Source: a marine gamma proteobacterium HTCC2148
GTDB taxonomy: Bacteria > Pseudomonadota > Gammaproteobacteria > Pseudomonadales > Halieaceae
Reading direction: 5' to 3'
NCBI GenBank assembly: GCA_000156295.1
Contig: DS999225.1
Location: 68,852-132,851 of the forward strand
DNA length: 64,000 bases
In this document: piece after piece, positions 44,705 to 53,852 of the stretch
Layout: each line of letters begins with the position of its first letter
Numbering within the stretch: position 1 is the stretch's first letter
Made by a program: the position numbers and the translations under genes
The notes under the pieces: model-generated
Databases searched by the model: none
What the model saw: the letters and a program-made list of their open reading frames with translations, nothing else
Told to the model about the DNA's origin: nothing

Positions 44705-46384
44705 GTGAGAAAATCAACCAGGCTCAAGAAACTGCAAAAGCAGATGACAACGGCCGAAAGCTATGAGCAGTGGCAACTGTTGGCAGTTGAGCATGATGAA
44801 CTGTCTGGCGCCAGACGTTGGCGACAAGTAGACCAGTCAACTCAGTACGACTACGCCCAGATTCGGCTGCGGTTAGACCGTTTGCGCAGCCTGCGAGCCC
44901 GGCATGATTATCAGGGCCTGTTGTTTACCTTGAATGAAGGTATTCACGGCAATATGGGCGGTATGGGTCGCTCCTCTCTATATCGCAAGGCCAACTTCGG
45001 TACCAAAGGCCTCATTGAGCAATATATTGAAGAAGTGGACGACGCTCTGCGTTATTTGGCCGAGTTGCCCGCCGATCAGCTGGATGTGCAGGACAAGCTG
45101 GACTTTTTTTATCGAGCGAATATTTGTTTCGGTCGTTCCGCGCTGATGCTCAGTGGTGGCGGCGTGTTAGGTTTTTATCACCTTGGGGTGGTCAAGACGC
45201 TGCTTGATCGGGGATTGTTACCGCGGGTTATTTCCGGTTCCAGCGCAGGTTCACTGGTAGCCGGCGTGGTCGGAACGCATACCGAAAAGCAGTTGGAACA
45301 TTTCTATGAACCGGCCAATGTGCATTTTGAGGCAGAGCGCGAGGCGAGCATGTTTTCCCGCATGTTTTTCGGTGCCAACCCTCAGATCGATGTCGGTGAT
45401 CTGGAGCGTCTTATTGCTCGCATGATCCCGGATATGACCTTTCAGGAGGCGTATGAAAAGACCGGTCGCCAGATCAGTATCACAGTGTCTTCAGCCGAAC
45501 CGCATCAACGCTCACGTTTGCTCAATGCCATTACCTCCCCCAACGTCTATGTGCGCTCTGCTGTTATGGCTTCTTGCGCGGTGCCCGGCGTTTTCCCGCC
45601 AGTGATGTTAATGGCCAAAAATGTGCACGGTGAGTCCCAACCTTATTTGCCTACACGCCGGTGGGTAGACGGTTCCATTGCCGACGACCTCCCGGCCAAG
45701 CGATTGTCACGCCTTTACAGCACTAACCATTATATTGTCAGTATGGTTAATCCGATTGTGACCCCGTTTATTGATACCGAAGAGGAGCGCAGCGCGCTTA
45801 CCCGTTCTTTGACCGGATTTGGTGTCGGTGTAGGGCGAGAGGTGCTGAATCTCTATCGCGATATGGTTCAGAACAAGGGTGACAGTTGGCCTCGCTTCAA
45901 TATGGCGATGAATACCGTGCACGCACTGATCGACCAGGATTACAGTGGTGACGTTAACATCGTTCCCAATTTCCGTTGGTATAACCCGGCAAAATTAATT
46001 TCGCATCTTTCAGAAAATGATCTGGTACAGCTGATGCTTGAGGGTGAGCGAACCGCGTATCCCCAGGTTGAAACTATCCGCTTATGTACCCAAATAAGTC
46101 GTACGATGGAGGAATTGCTGCATCGGTTCGAGTCGGGAGACCTTCGTCCCGATGCTGATCAATACCATCGCCCCAGGGCATCTCGTCGGCGTCCGTCTCC
46201 GACGCGTTCGGATCGCCAGGCTTTGCGTGAGCATCGGGTGGAATCGGATAACGTCAAGAAGCCAGCTACGCGCAAGAAGCCTGCTCCCAAGAAGACCCCC
46301 AGCAAGGCGCAGTCTTCGAAAAGAAGCCAGGCAACAAAGAAAAAAGCACCGAAAAATAAAGCTCCAAAAAGCGAGGCGGCTTAA
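44705..46384 (+). CDS. Patatin-like phospholipase with DUF3336 domain and basic tail
   Basis: A 559-residue protein. GTG 44705 is preferred (AGAGG at 44693-44697, 7-base spacing) over the adjoining TTG 44702. DUF3336 (about residues 3-140) precedes a patatin domain (about 150-350) with GGGVLGFYHLG, nucleophile GSSAG and the DGS of RRWVDGSIADDLPAK. This combination is known from lipid-droplet lipases and bacterial PHB or triacylglycerol-related lipases. The last 40 or so residues are a Lys/Ala/Pro-rich tail (KKPATRKKPAPKKTPSK...) resembling histone H1 or PhaF tails, unusual for a lipase. The catalytic dyad is intact. Confidence 0.87.
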   Translation: MRKSTRLKKLQKQMTTAESYEQWQLLAVEHDELSGARRWRQVDQSTQYDYAQIRLRLDRLRSLRARHDYQGLLFTLNEGIHGNMGGMGRSSLYRKANFGTKGLIEQYIEEVDDALRYLAELPADQLDVQDKLDFFYRANICFGRSALMLSGGGVLGFYHLGVVKTLLDRGLLPRVISGSSAGSLVAGVVGTHTEKQLEHFYEPANVHFEAEREASMFSRMFFGANPQIDVGDLERLIARMIPDMTFQEAYEKTGRQISITVSSAEPHQRSRLLNAITSPNVYVRSAVMASCAVPGVFPPVMLMAKNVHGESQPYLPTRRWVDGSIADDLPAKRLSRLYSTNHYIVSMVNPIVTPFIDTEEERSALTRSLTGFGVGVGREVLNLYRDMVQNKGDSWPRFNMAMNTVHALIDQDYSGDVNIVPNFRWYNPAKLISHLSENDLVQLMLEGERTAYPQVETIRLCTQISRTMEELLHRFESGDLRPDADQYHRPRASRRRPSPTRSDRQALREHRVESDNVKKPATRKKPAPKKTPSKAQSSKRSQATKKKAPKNKAPKSEAA

Positions 46385-46441
46385 ACCCGCTGCGGGCGCT
46401 GATGGGGTATCCCCCGCGTAAAATAGTTAAAGCACAGAATA

Positions 46442-46462
46442 AGGGCGTGCGTTGCACGCCTT
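46442..46462. terminator. Bidirectional hairpin terminator between convergent genes
   Basis: GGCGTGC-GTT-GCACGCC is a perfect 7-bp stem extended by G-T and A-T pairs, flanked by AA upstream and TTAA downstream. It lies 57 bp after the patatin gene and touches the stop codon of the convergent acyl-CoA synthetase, so it can serve both directions. Confidence 0.55.
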
Positions 46463-48014
46463 AACCGATGCCTCGCTCTGTGCTCTCCCAGTAGGGCTGC
46501 CGTAGTATTTTCTTGAGAATTTTACCCGACGGATTGCGCGGCAGTTCATCAACAATCTGTAATTGCCGCGGTATTTTGTAGCCGGCAATTTTGTCGCGGC
46601 AGAATTCGACCATTTCATTCAGGTCCAGGGAGGAATCCTTGTTTAACACTGCGAAAGCGAGAAGGGCTTCGCCAAATTTTTCGTCAGGTACGCCGATCAC
46701 AGCCACATCTACAATCGCGTCGTGTTTGGCCAATGCATTTTCGACCTCCACTGGATAGATGTTTTCTCCGCCGCTGACCACCATGTCTTTCATCCGGTCC
46801 TTCAGGTAAAGATAGCCTTGCTCGTCCATGTAACCGGCATCCCCGGTATGCACCCAGCCGTCTGTCAGGTTGGCCGCCGTCGCTTCCGGCAGGTTGTAGT
46901 AGGATTTCATATTGGTGTCAGACTTTAACCAGATCTCCCCAACCTCGCCCTTGGGCCGTTCATTACCCTCAAGATCAACCACTTTGGCCTGTCCTCCTAC
47001 GGAAGTGCGACCACAGGAACGAAGCAGGTCCGGTTGACCCTCCAGTGCCAGTCGATGATCTTCCGCCGAAAGGTTGACCACTGTTCCCGTCGTTTCAGTC
47101 ATTCCATACATCTGGATGAAATCGCATTGAAAGACTTCTATGGCTCGGCGCAGGACTGTTTCTGATATCGGTGAGGCACCGTAAAAAATTTGCTTCAGTT
47201 TGCTGAAATCGCGTTGTTCTATGTCTGGCATTTGGAGCACTGCCATAATCATTGCAGGCACCATAAAGATATTGCTGACCGGATGGTTTTCCATGTCCGC
47301 GACCACCTTGGTGGGGTCGAACGTTCGGTGCAACAGGGTGTGAATGCCCGAGAAAATATTATAGGCGATCGATCCTGCTCCGCCGATGTGAAACAAGGGA
47401 GCGCAGAGTATGGTTGCCATGCCTGGACTGGGCCTGTGTGGTGTCGCTACAGAGTTCATGGTGACCAGCGACAGCATATTAAAGTGTGAGCTGACGACGC
47501 CCTTGGGATTGCCTGTAGTGCCGCTGGTATATAGCTGGATGTAGGCGTCTTGTGGGTCTGATTCAATGTTGGGTGAGCTTTCTGGATATTGCGAGACCCA
47601 TTCGTTCCACGAGAGCGTGTCAGCAAAACCATGGGAGATTACTGTGATGTCGTCATCAATTTGTTGACGTAGTCCGGTGAGAGAGTCTTCCATTCCATCC
47701 AGCGCAACCAGTACACGGGAGTTGGCGTCGTTAATGATAAATGCCAGCTCAGCCGGCGCCAGCCGGTAGTTCAATGAGACTGTGACTGCGCCTATTTTGC
47801 TGGCTGCCATAAAGAGTAGCAGGTGTTCCAGACTATTCTCGCCCAGAATTGCGATTCTTTGCCCACGAGATATTCCCAGTGCCAACAGGCCGTGAGCGAT
47901 CTGATTGGAAAGAGTGTTTACCTCACCGTAACTGGAGGTGTTCTCCCCCAATGTCAGGCAGGGTAGTTCAGGCGTATTGCGAGCGTAGTATTCTAGAAAG
48001 TGATGGACTAGCAT
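46461..48014 (-). CDS. Long-chain acyl-CoA synthetase family protein
   Basis: A 517-residue adenylate-forming enzyme. Motifs are LYTSGTTGNPKGVVSSH, MYGMTETTGTVV, HTGDAGYMDEQGYLYLKDR and MKDMVVSGGENIYPVEVE, with the C-terminal lysine in PRNPSGKILKKIL. It belongs to the FadD13/FadK-like group and activates a carboxylic acid to its CoA ester. It is divergent from the SDR gene, which could act on a related acyl-CoA or alcohol substrate; that link is by position only. Confidence 0.91.
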   Translation of the reverse strand: MLVHHFLEYYARNTPELPCLTLGENTSSYGEVNTLSNQIAHGLLALGISRGQRIAILGENSLEHLLLFMAASKIGAVTVSLNYRLAPAELAFIINDANSRVLVALDGMEDSLTGLRQQIDDDITVISHGFADTLSWNEWVSQYPESSPNIESDPQDAYIQLYTSGTTGNPKGVVSSHFNMLSLVTMNSVATPHRPSPGMATILCAPLFHIGGAGSIAYNIFSGIHTLLHRTFDPTKVVADMENHPVSNIFMVPAMIMAVLQMPDIEQRDFSKLKQIFYGASPISETVLRRAIEVFQCDFIQMYGMTETTGTVVNLSAEDHRLALEGQPDLLRSCGRTSVGGQAKVVDLEGNERPKGEVGEIWLKSDTNMKSYYNLPEATAANLTDGWVHTGDAGYMDEQGYLYLKDRMKDMVVSGGENIYPVEVENALAKHDAIVDVAVIGVPDEKFGEALLAFAVLNKDSSLDLNEMVEFCRDKIAGYKIPRQLQIVDELPRNPSGKILKKILRQPYWESTERGIG

Positions 48015-48150
48015 GGTCCTGATAGATCCTTGTTTTTATGACTGAAGCGAGCAAGGAGTCTGTTCAGAGATCGGGCTATTGTCAATGCCCCGATGTTTTT
48101 TGTAGGGCACAGTTGTACCGAGAATCATTAGTAAACCCGTGGAGACAGGT

Positions 48151-48912
48151 ATGCATGACAAAGTGGTGGTGGTGACCGGCGGCGCATCTGGCATCGGAGA
48201 GGCAATGGTCAAGCGCTTTTGCGCTGAGGGCGCCAGGGTGGTTTTGGGTGATGTCGATGACGCCGGGGGGCTGCGCGTTGCTGAGCAGCATGGAGCGCAG
48301 TTTCTGCATCTTGATGTGCGTTTGCCTGAGCATTGGCAGGCCTTGGAACATCTTCTTGGCAGTGATTACGGGCGACTGGATGCGCTGATGAACAACGCCG
48401 GAATTGTGTCTAATCAGTCGATCGTCGAGGCGGATGTTTCAACCTGGTCGAACCTGCTCTCGGTAAACTTGACCGGGATGATGTTAGGGTGTCAGACGGC
48501 GATAAAAGTGATGCAGAAAAACCCGGAAGGGTCAGCAGGATCTATCGTCAATACGGCCAGTTCTACCTCTTACCTCGCCATTCCAGGTGACGTGGCTTAT
48601 TGCACATCCAAGGCTGGCGTCGTTGGCCTCACTAAATCGGTAGCGGTGCACTGCGCCACCGAGGGCCTGAATATTCGCGCCAACTCAATCCACCCCGGCG
48701 CTACCATGACAGCCATTCTGAAGCAGGCAGTGGACGAGATGCCCGAGTTGGAGCCCAAACTTGCGCGTATGTCGCCTATGGGGCGCATGGGTAAAGTTGA
48801 CGAGGTCGCAGCAATGGCGTTTTTCCTCGCTTCTGAGGAAGCGGCCTTCTGTACCGGAGGCCAGTTTCCGGTAGAGGGGGGGACTGTGAGTGAGCATCCG
48901 CGAATGCTCTGA
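48151..48912 (+). CDS. SDR-family oxidoreductase
   Basis: A 253-residue classical short-chain dehydrogenase. The cofactor motif is VTGGASGIGEAM with GDVDDAGG (Asp after strand 2 suggests NAD preference), then LMNNAGIV, and the Ser/Tyr/Lys triad in NTASSTSYLA and YCTSKAG. ATG 48151 with GGAG at 48141-48144 is the start; an in-frame GTG at 48139 is less likely. Substrate unknown. Confidence 0.9.
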   Translation: MHDKVVVVTGGASGIGEAMVKRFCAEGARVVLGDVDDAGGLRVAEQHGAQFLHLDVRLPEHWQALEHLLGSDYGRLDALMNNAGIVSNQSIVEADVSTWSNLLSVNLTGMMLGCQTAIKVMQKNPEGSAGSIVNTASSTSYLAIPGDVAYCTSKAGVVGLTKSVAVHCATEGLNIRANSIHPGATMTAILKQAVDEMPELEPKLARMSPMGRMGKVDEVAAMAFFLASEEAAFCTGGQFPVEGGTVSEHPRML

Positions 48913-48945
48913 AACATTTTTTTCGCGCGCAGGTGGACTTTCTTT

Positions 48946-49893
48946 TCACGTGGGTCGCTTGGCATAAAGACAGAGCATGTCCAGCGCCAGTGTTGCCCCG
49001 GCCAGGGCGGTGATTTCACTGACGTCGTAAGCCGGTGCGACTTCTACCAGATCCATTCCAACAATGTTAATGCCGGCGAGGCCGCGTAAGATTTTTCGTG
49101 CCTGTTGAGTGCTCAGACCGCCGATAACAGGTGTACCGGTTCCGGGTGCGAAGGCTGGATCAAGGCAGTCGATGTCAAAGGTGAGGTAACAGGGACGATT
49201 GCCTACGGTTTCTTTGATCACGTCGATGGTGGCCTTGGCGCCATTTTCATGGACCCAGTCGGCGTCGTAAACCTGATAGCCGTGGGAATCCACATTAAAG
49301 GTCCGCATTCCTACCTGAACAGAGTGCGCGGCATCGACAATGCCTTCTTTTGCAGCGTGGTAGAACATCGTGCCGTGATCAATACGACCCTCTTCATCCT
49401 CCCAGGTATCGCAGTGCGCATCGAAATGAATAAGCGATAGAGGCCCATGCTTTTCCGCATGGGCTCGCAGTAAGGGGTAGGAAATAAAGTGGTCGCCGCC
49501 CAGGCTAAGCAGAGCCACGTCTTCGTTCAATATATCCCGCGCGTGTTGATAAATAGCCTCGGGCACTTGCTCGGGTCGACCCGGGTCGAAGTTGCAATCA
49601 CCGACATCAACAACCGCAAGGTCTTTGAACGGGTCGAAGTTCCACCCGTCCACAGCGTCTCCCCAGGCCATAATGGTGGATGCGGCGCGAATTCCCCTGG
49701 GTCCCAGTCGCGTGCCAGGGCGGTTGGTGGTAGCGAGATCGTAGGGCACGCCCGTTACGGCAACGTCTACGCCGGTAAGGTCTCGGGTGTAGCGGCGGCG
49801 CAGGAAGCTGGTAATTCCAGAATAAGTAGGCTCTTCTGTCATCCCATAAAGACTTTTACGGGTGATAGCGAGATCTGTCAGTTCTTTAGCCAT
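48946..49893 (-). CDS. speB: Agmatinase/ureohydrolase family protein
   Basis: A 315-residue binuclear manganese hydrolase. Metal motifs are GGDHFISYP, HFDAHCDTWEDEEG and TFDIDCLDPAFAPGTGTPVIGG, close to the agmatinase pattern (agmatine to putrescine + urea). Guanidinobutyrase and related guanidino hydrolases share these motifs. The gene overlaps the last 8 bp of the ABC permease potI and is the last gene of the importer operon, so the imported compound may carry a guanidino group or yield one. The symbol is provisional. Confidence 0.85.
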   Translation of the reverse strand: MAKELTDLAITRKSLYGMTEEPTYSGITSFLRRRYTRDLTGVDVAVTGVPYDLATTNRPGTRLGPRGIRAASTIMAWGDAVDGWNFDPFKDLAVVDVGDCNFDPGRPEQVPEAIYQHARDILNEDVALLSLGGDHFISYPLLRAHAEKHGPLSLIHFDAHCDTWEDEEGRIDHGTMFYHAAKEGIVDAAHSVQVGMRTFNVDSHGYQVYDADWVHENGAKATIDVIKETVGNRPCYLTFDIDCLDPAFAPGTGTPVIGGLSTQQARKILRGLAGINIVGMDLVEVAPAYDVSEITALAGATLALDMLCLYAKRPT

Positions 49894-50695
49894 GAGCGCT
49901 CCGTTGTTTTTTTAATATATTCCAGCCGGCAATGAGTACGCCCAAGGATACGATGGCAATCACTAATGTGGCCAGAGCATTCACCTCTGGTGTGACTCCC
50001 AGTTTTACTTTGGAGAAAATCACCATCGGCAGGGTACTGGCGCCCGCGCCAGAGGTAAAGCTGGCGATCACCAGGTCGTCCAGCGAAAGGGTGAATGCCA
50101 GCAACCATCCCGATGCCATTGCGGGAATAATCAGCGGCAAGGTGATGTCCCAGGTGACATTGAATGGGCGACCGCCAAGGTCCATTGCGGCTTCTTCAAG
50201 CGACTGATCCATGGAGGCCAGTCGGGACTGCACAACCACCGCAACATAGGCCATGGCAAATGTGGTGTGGGCGATGGTAACCGTGTTAGCGCCGCGGCTG
50301 GCCGGCCATCCAGTGAGTTCTTGTAAGCTGATGAACAGTAACAGCAAGGACAGGCCGGTAATAACCTCCGGCATGACCAGCGGCGCCGCAATCATGCCAC
50401 TGAACACAGTGCGCCCACGAAACTGTCCCATGCGGTTCATGGCGAGACCGGCCAATGTGCCCAGGACAGTTGCCAGCGTTGCGCTGGTTACTGCTATCTC
50501 AAGGCTTAGTAATGCAGCCTCAAGAATCTGCTCGTTTTCCAGAAGGGCGGTGTACCAGCGCGTGGTAAAGCCTCCCCAAACGGTGACCAGGCGTGAGTCA
50601 TTGAACGAGTAAAGCATCATGACGAAAATCGGGATGTAAAGGAACGCGAAGCCGAAAGCGAGCATGGAGTACAGGAAGGTGGGTGAGCGCTTCAT
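49886..50695 (-). CDS. potI: Polyamine-type ABC transporter permease (PotI-like)
   Basis: A 269-residue inner-membrane permease with six helices. The coupling EAA loop is SMDQSLEEAAMDLGGRPFNV..ITLPLIIPAM. The ATG at 50695 overlaps the potH stop (ATGA); the longer frame upstream is not needed. It pairs with the PotH-like permease to form the channel of a spermidine/putrescine-class importer. Confidence 0.9.
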   Translation of the reverse strand: MKRSPTFLYSMLAFGFAFLYIPIFVMMLYSFNDSRLVTVWGGFTTRWYTALLENEQILEAALLSLEIAVTSATLATVLGTLAGLAMNRMGQFRGRTVFSGMIAAPLVMPEVITGLSLLLLFISLQELTGWPASRGANTVTIAHTTFAMAYVAVVVQSRLASMDQSLEEAAMDLGGRPFNVTWDITLPLIIPAMASGWLLAFTLSLDDLVIASFTSGAGASTLPMVIFSKVKLGVTPEVNALATLVIAIVSLGVLIAGWNILKKQRSAHG

Positions 50696-51597
50696 TGCTG
50701 CGGCTCCTGCTGTAACCGCTGAAACAGCATGATCGGCAGTATTAGTATGAACAGCAAGATGGTGGCCACTGCTGAAGCCAGCGGCCAATCGCGATTCATA
50801 AAGAACTCGTCGTAAAGTGTACGTCCAATCATTAGTGAATCCAGGCCACCTAGTAGCGCCGGAATCACGAATTCTCCAAGCGCAGGAATGAACACCAGCA
50901 AGCTGCCAGCAATGATGCCTGGCATTGCCATTGGTAGCGTGATGTCGCGAAAAACATGAAGGGGCTTGCCGCCCAGGTCCGCCGCGGCGTCATGCAAATC
51001 CAGGTCCAGTTTTTCCAAGGTGGTGTAAAGCGGCAAAATCATGAAGGGCAGGTAGGTATAAACAATGCCGATGTATACCGCGACATCGGTATAAAGCAGG
51101 CTAATGGGTTCGTTGATTATCCCAATTCCCAGCAACCCATTGTTAATGAGCCCTTCCTTCCCCAGCATGATGATCCAGGCATAAACCCGCAGCAAAAAAG
51201 AAGTCCAGAAGGGCAGAATGACTAACAGCAGTAGCAGGTTTCGCCAGGGCTGCGGAGTTCTGGCAATGGCATAGGCCATGGGAAAGCCCAGCAGCAGGCA
51301 GAGCAGGGTAGAGATCAACGCAATCTTAATGGATTTCAGGTAGCTGACCCAGTACAGCTTGTCTTCCAGTAGGAAAAGGTAGTTATCCAGTGTGGCCAAT
51401 AGTTTGCGCGTACCGTCCTCGGCTATGCCCCATAGGGGGCTGAAAGGCGGTTGCGCGATGAGGGGTTCAGCGAGACTGATCTTGAAGACAATGGCAAAGG
51501 GGGCCAGGAAAAACAGACCCAGCCAGAGATAGGGTAGGGCGATAACGCTGCTGCGCCAAAGTCGATCCCGGTTTCCGGGGTTGGCGATGATACTCAT
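50692..51597 (-). CDS. potH: Polyamine-type ABC transporter permease (PotH-like)
   Basis: A 301-residue inner-membrane permease (start ATG 51597, overlapping the ATPase stop as ATGA). The coupling segment is LDLDLHDAAADLGGKPLHVFRDITLPMAMPG (read in two parts near residues 195-225). PotH relatives form a heterodimer with PotI. Confidence 0.9.
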   Translation of the reverse strand: MSIIANPGNRDRLWRSSVIALPYLWLGLFFLAPFAIVFKISLAEPLIAQPPFSPLWGIAEDGTRKLLATLDNYLFLLEDKLYWVSYLKSIKIALISTLLCLLLGFPMAYAIARTPQPWRNLLLLLVILPFWTSFLLRVYAWIIMLGKEGLINNGLLGIGIINEPISLLYTDVAVYIGIVYTYLPFMILPLYTTLEKLDLDLHDAAADLGGKPLHVFRDITLPMAMPGIIAGSLLVFIPALGEFVIPALLGGLDSLMIGRTLYDEFFMNRDWPLASAVATILLFILILPIMLFQRLQQEPQQ

Positions 51598-52757
51598 TCG
51601 CTCAGTACCACGCTGCACTGGGTGTCCCAGCTTAGGTATACCTCATCATCCCATTCCAGTAACAATTCTGCGCTGCGCTGATAGTTCTGGGCGCTGACTT
51701 GAATGATTCGCCCGGTGTGCGAGCGAACGCGATAAACGCAACGGTTTCCGTAGTAGGCGAGATCCTCTACCACCCCGCGGGTAATTGTGTATTGTTCACC
51801 TGTCGGGGCTTCTGTGCTGATCAGCAATTTTTCAGGGCGAACGCCGATCTGGATTCGAGATCCCTCGCTGATTGCTTCGTGGTGTGGTGCGATGATTCTG
51901 GTGCCGCTGGTATCCAGTTCGACCTCGACCGTACCTTCACCGTTGCCAATCACTGTAGCGTCAAAAACATTGATATTGCCAAAAAAGTCAGCGACGTAAT
52001 GGTTACAGGGGAATTCGTAGACTTCACCCGGAGTGCCGGTTTGAATGAAGCTGCCCTCCTTCATGACGGCAATGCGGGTGGCCAGGGTCATGGCTTCTTC
52101 CTGATCGTGGGTGACTACGACAAACGTGGTGCCCAGTCTGTCTTGTAGGTTCATCAACTCGAACTGGGTCTGTTCCCGTAATTTTTTGTCCAGGGCTGCG
52201 AGGGGTTCGTCCAGCAGCAGTACTTTGGGACGTTTGGCCAGTGCGCGCGCCAGGGCTACCCTTTGGCGCTGACCACCGCTTAACTGGTCTGGCTTGCGTT
52301 TGGCAAAGTCCGTCAACTGTACCAATTCCAGCATTTCTTCAACTCGCTCCTTGATCTCAGCTTTGGCGAGCTTTTCTTTCTTTAAGCCGTAGGCAATGTT
52401 CTGGGCAACACTCATGTGCGGGAACACGGCGTAAGACTGGAACATCATGTTGATCGGTCGTTCGTAGGGAGGCATGTCGGTGATATCGACATCATCAATG
52501 AAAATGCGGCCACTGGTGGGTGGTTCGAAGCCCGCCAACATTCGCAGCAGTGTGGATTTTCCACAGCCGGAACCGCCCAGTATGGTAAACAGTTCACCAC
52601 GATAGATATCCAGGCTCACATTGTCGACGGCGGTGGCGTCCTCGAAACGTTTGCTGACTTCGATGATCTTGATGAACGGCGTCTGCGTCTCATCCTTCCA
52701 GGGGGTTCCCTGGCAGCTTTGGCTTATCGGTTCGTTATTTTTGTCGGTATCTGTCAT
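51594..52757 (-). CDS. potG: Polyamine-type ABC transporter ATPase (PotG/PotA-like)
   Basis: A 387-residue cytosolic ATPase. Walker A is GGSGCGKSTLLRML, the signature is LSGGQRQRVALARAL, Walker B is VLLLDEPLAALD, and the H-loop is VVVTHDQEEAM. A C-terminal TOBE domain (about 290-385) is present. It is 9 bp after the binding-protein gene. Confidence 0.92.
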   Translation of the reverse strand: MTDTDKNNEPISQSCQGTPWKDETQTPFIKIIEVSKRFEDATAVDNVSLDIYRGELFTILGGSGCGKSTLLRMLAGFEPPTSGRIFIDDVDITDMPPYERPINMMFQSYAVFPHMSVAQNIAYGLKKEKLAKAEIKERVEEMLELVQLTDFAKRKPDQLSGGQRQRVALARALAKRPKVLLLDEPLAALDKKLREQTQFELMNLQDRLGTTFVVVTHDQEEAMTLATRIAVMKEGSFIQTGTPGEVYEFPCNHYVADFFGNINVFDATVIGNGEGTVEVELDTSGTRIIAPHHEAISEGSRIQIGVRPEKLLISTEAPTGEQYTITRGVVEDLAYYGNRCVYRVRSHTGRIIQVSAQNYQRSAELLLEWDDEVYLSWDTQCSVVLSE

Positions 52758-52766
52758 TGCTGTTCC

Positions 52767-53852
52767 TTACAGCCCACTTTTCACTTTAGTCCAGACTCGC
52801 GAACGAAGTCTTTCCAGCTTTGGCACGAGGGTTGGCGCCACCTCGAGTCGATCTTTTATCGCCTGGTCTGGGTAGATCGCCGTATCGTTTCGAATTGAGG
52901 GGTTCACCAGTGCTGTCGCCTTGGCGTTGGCGTTGGCATAACCCGTATAGTTGCTGGCCCTGGCGATGACGTTTGGTCTTAGCAGGAAATCCAGAAATAA
53001 GTGCGCGTTATCGGGGTGGGGAGCATCGGCGGGAATGTACATGATGTCGTACCAGCTGGTGGAGCCTTCAATTGGAACTGAATACGCAAGGTTGATGTCG
53101 ACGCCTGCCTCTGCAGCCCTGGAGCTCGCTACCGAATAGTCACCGGACCAACTCATGGCTATGCAGACTTCCTTGCTGGGCAAGTCGAGCAGCATTTTTG
53201 CTGAGTTGTAGTACTTGATATAAGGACGGATGCTGCTCAGCATTTCCTCAACTTCGGCCAGGTGTTCGGGCTCCACCGAATCGTTAGGATGTCCCAGGTA
53301 AATCATGGCAAAAGGAATGACGCTAGAGGCTCCCTCTAGTAGCGTTACACCACAGTCGGCGAAGTGCTTGACTATTTCCGGGTCAAATACCAGGTCTGCG
53401 CTGTCAACCGGTGCGTCTGGCATGCGCTCGAGAATCATATCCACGTTATAGGCGAAGCCCGTTGTGCCCCACATATAGGGAACCCCTATGGTGTCTCTGC
53501 CTGAGGCTTCTTTTAACGCGTTTAGGATCGAGGGCTCAATGTTGCTCCAGTTCTGCAGACGGGAGTGGTCTACTGGTCGGTACACACCAATAGGAACCAG
53601 CAGCTCTGAATTAGTCGAAGCATGAACAACAATATCGTAGCCGCTGCCGCCGGTGAGCAGTTTGGTGTCAACCATCTCTGCGGAATCGTAAATGTCGTAG
53701 TTGATTTTAATGTCGTACTCGGCTTCAAATTCTTCAATGATGTCGGGGTCAATGTAGTCGGCCCAGTTGTAAATATTCAGCACGGATTCTTCTGCAGACC
53801 AGGTTGTAGCGCTCAGTGCCAGGGCAATGGTGGCTGCAATGAGGCGCTTCAT
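52767..53852 (-). CDS. potF: Polyamine-type periplasmic binding protein (PotF/PotD-like)
   Basis: A 361-residue binding protein with a signal peptide (MKRLIAATIALALSATTWSA). Family landmarks are LNIYNWADYIDPDIIEEFE, GSGYDIVVHAS, IGVPYMWGTTGFAYNVD, MSWSGDYSVASSRA, SWYDIMYIPADAPHPDNA and a RVWTKVKSGL C-terminus. Compared with PotF from memory, ligand aspartates in WSGD and WYD are kept, but the Ser in NWSDY is Ala and the acidic residue of the APEEVF region is Ser (GASSVIP). The ligand may therefore differ from plain putrescine. It overlaps the regulator gene by 4 bp. Confidence 0.88.
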   Translation of the reverse strand: MKRLIAATIALALSATTWSAEESVLNIYNWADYIDPDIIEEFEAEYDIKINYDIYDSAEMVDTKLLTGGSGYDIVVHASTNSELLVPIGVYRPVDHSRLQNWSNIEPSILNALKEASGRDTIGVPYMWGTTGFAYNVDMILERMPDAPVDSADLVFDPEIVKHFADCGVTLLEGASSVIPFAMIYLGHPNDSVEPEHLAEVEEMLSSIRPYIKYYNSAKMLLDLPSKEVCIAMSWSGDYSVASSRAAEAGVDINLAYSVPIEGSTSWYDIMYIPADAPHPDNAHLFLDFLLRPNVIARASNYTGYANANAKATALVNPSIRNDTAIYPDQAIKDRLEVAPTLVPKLERLRSRVWTKVKSGL

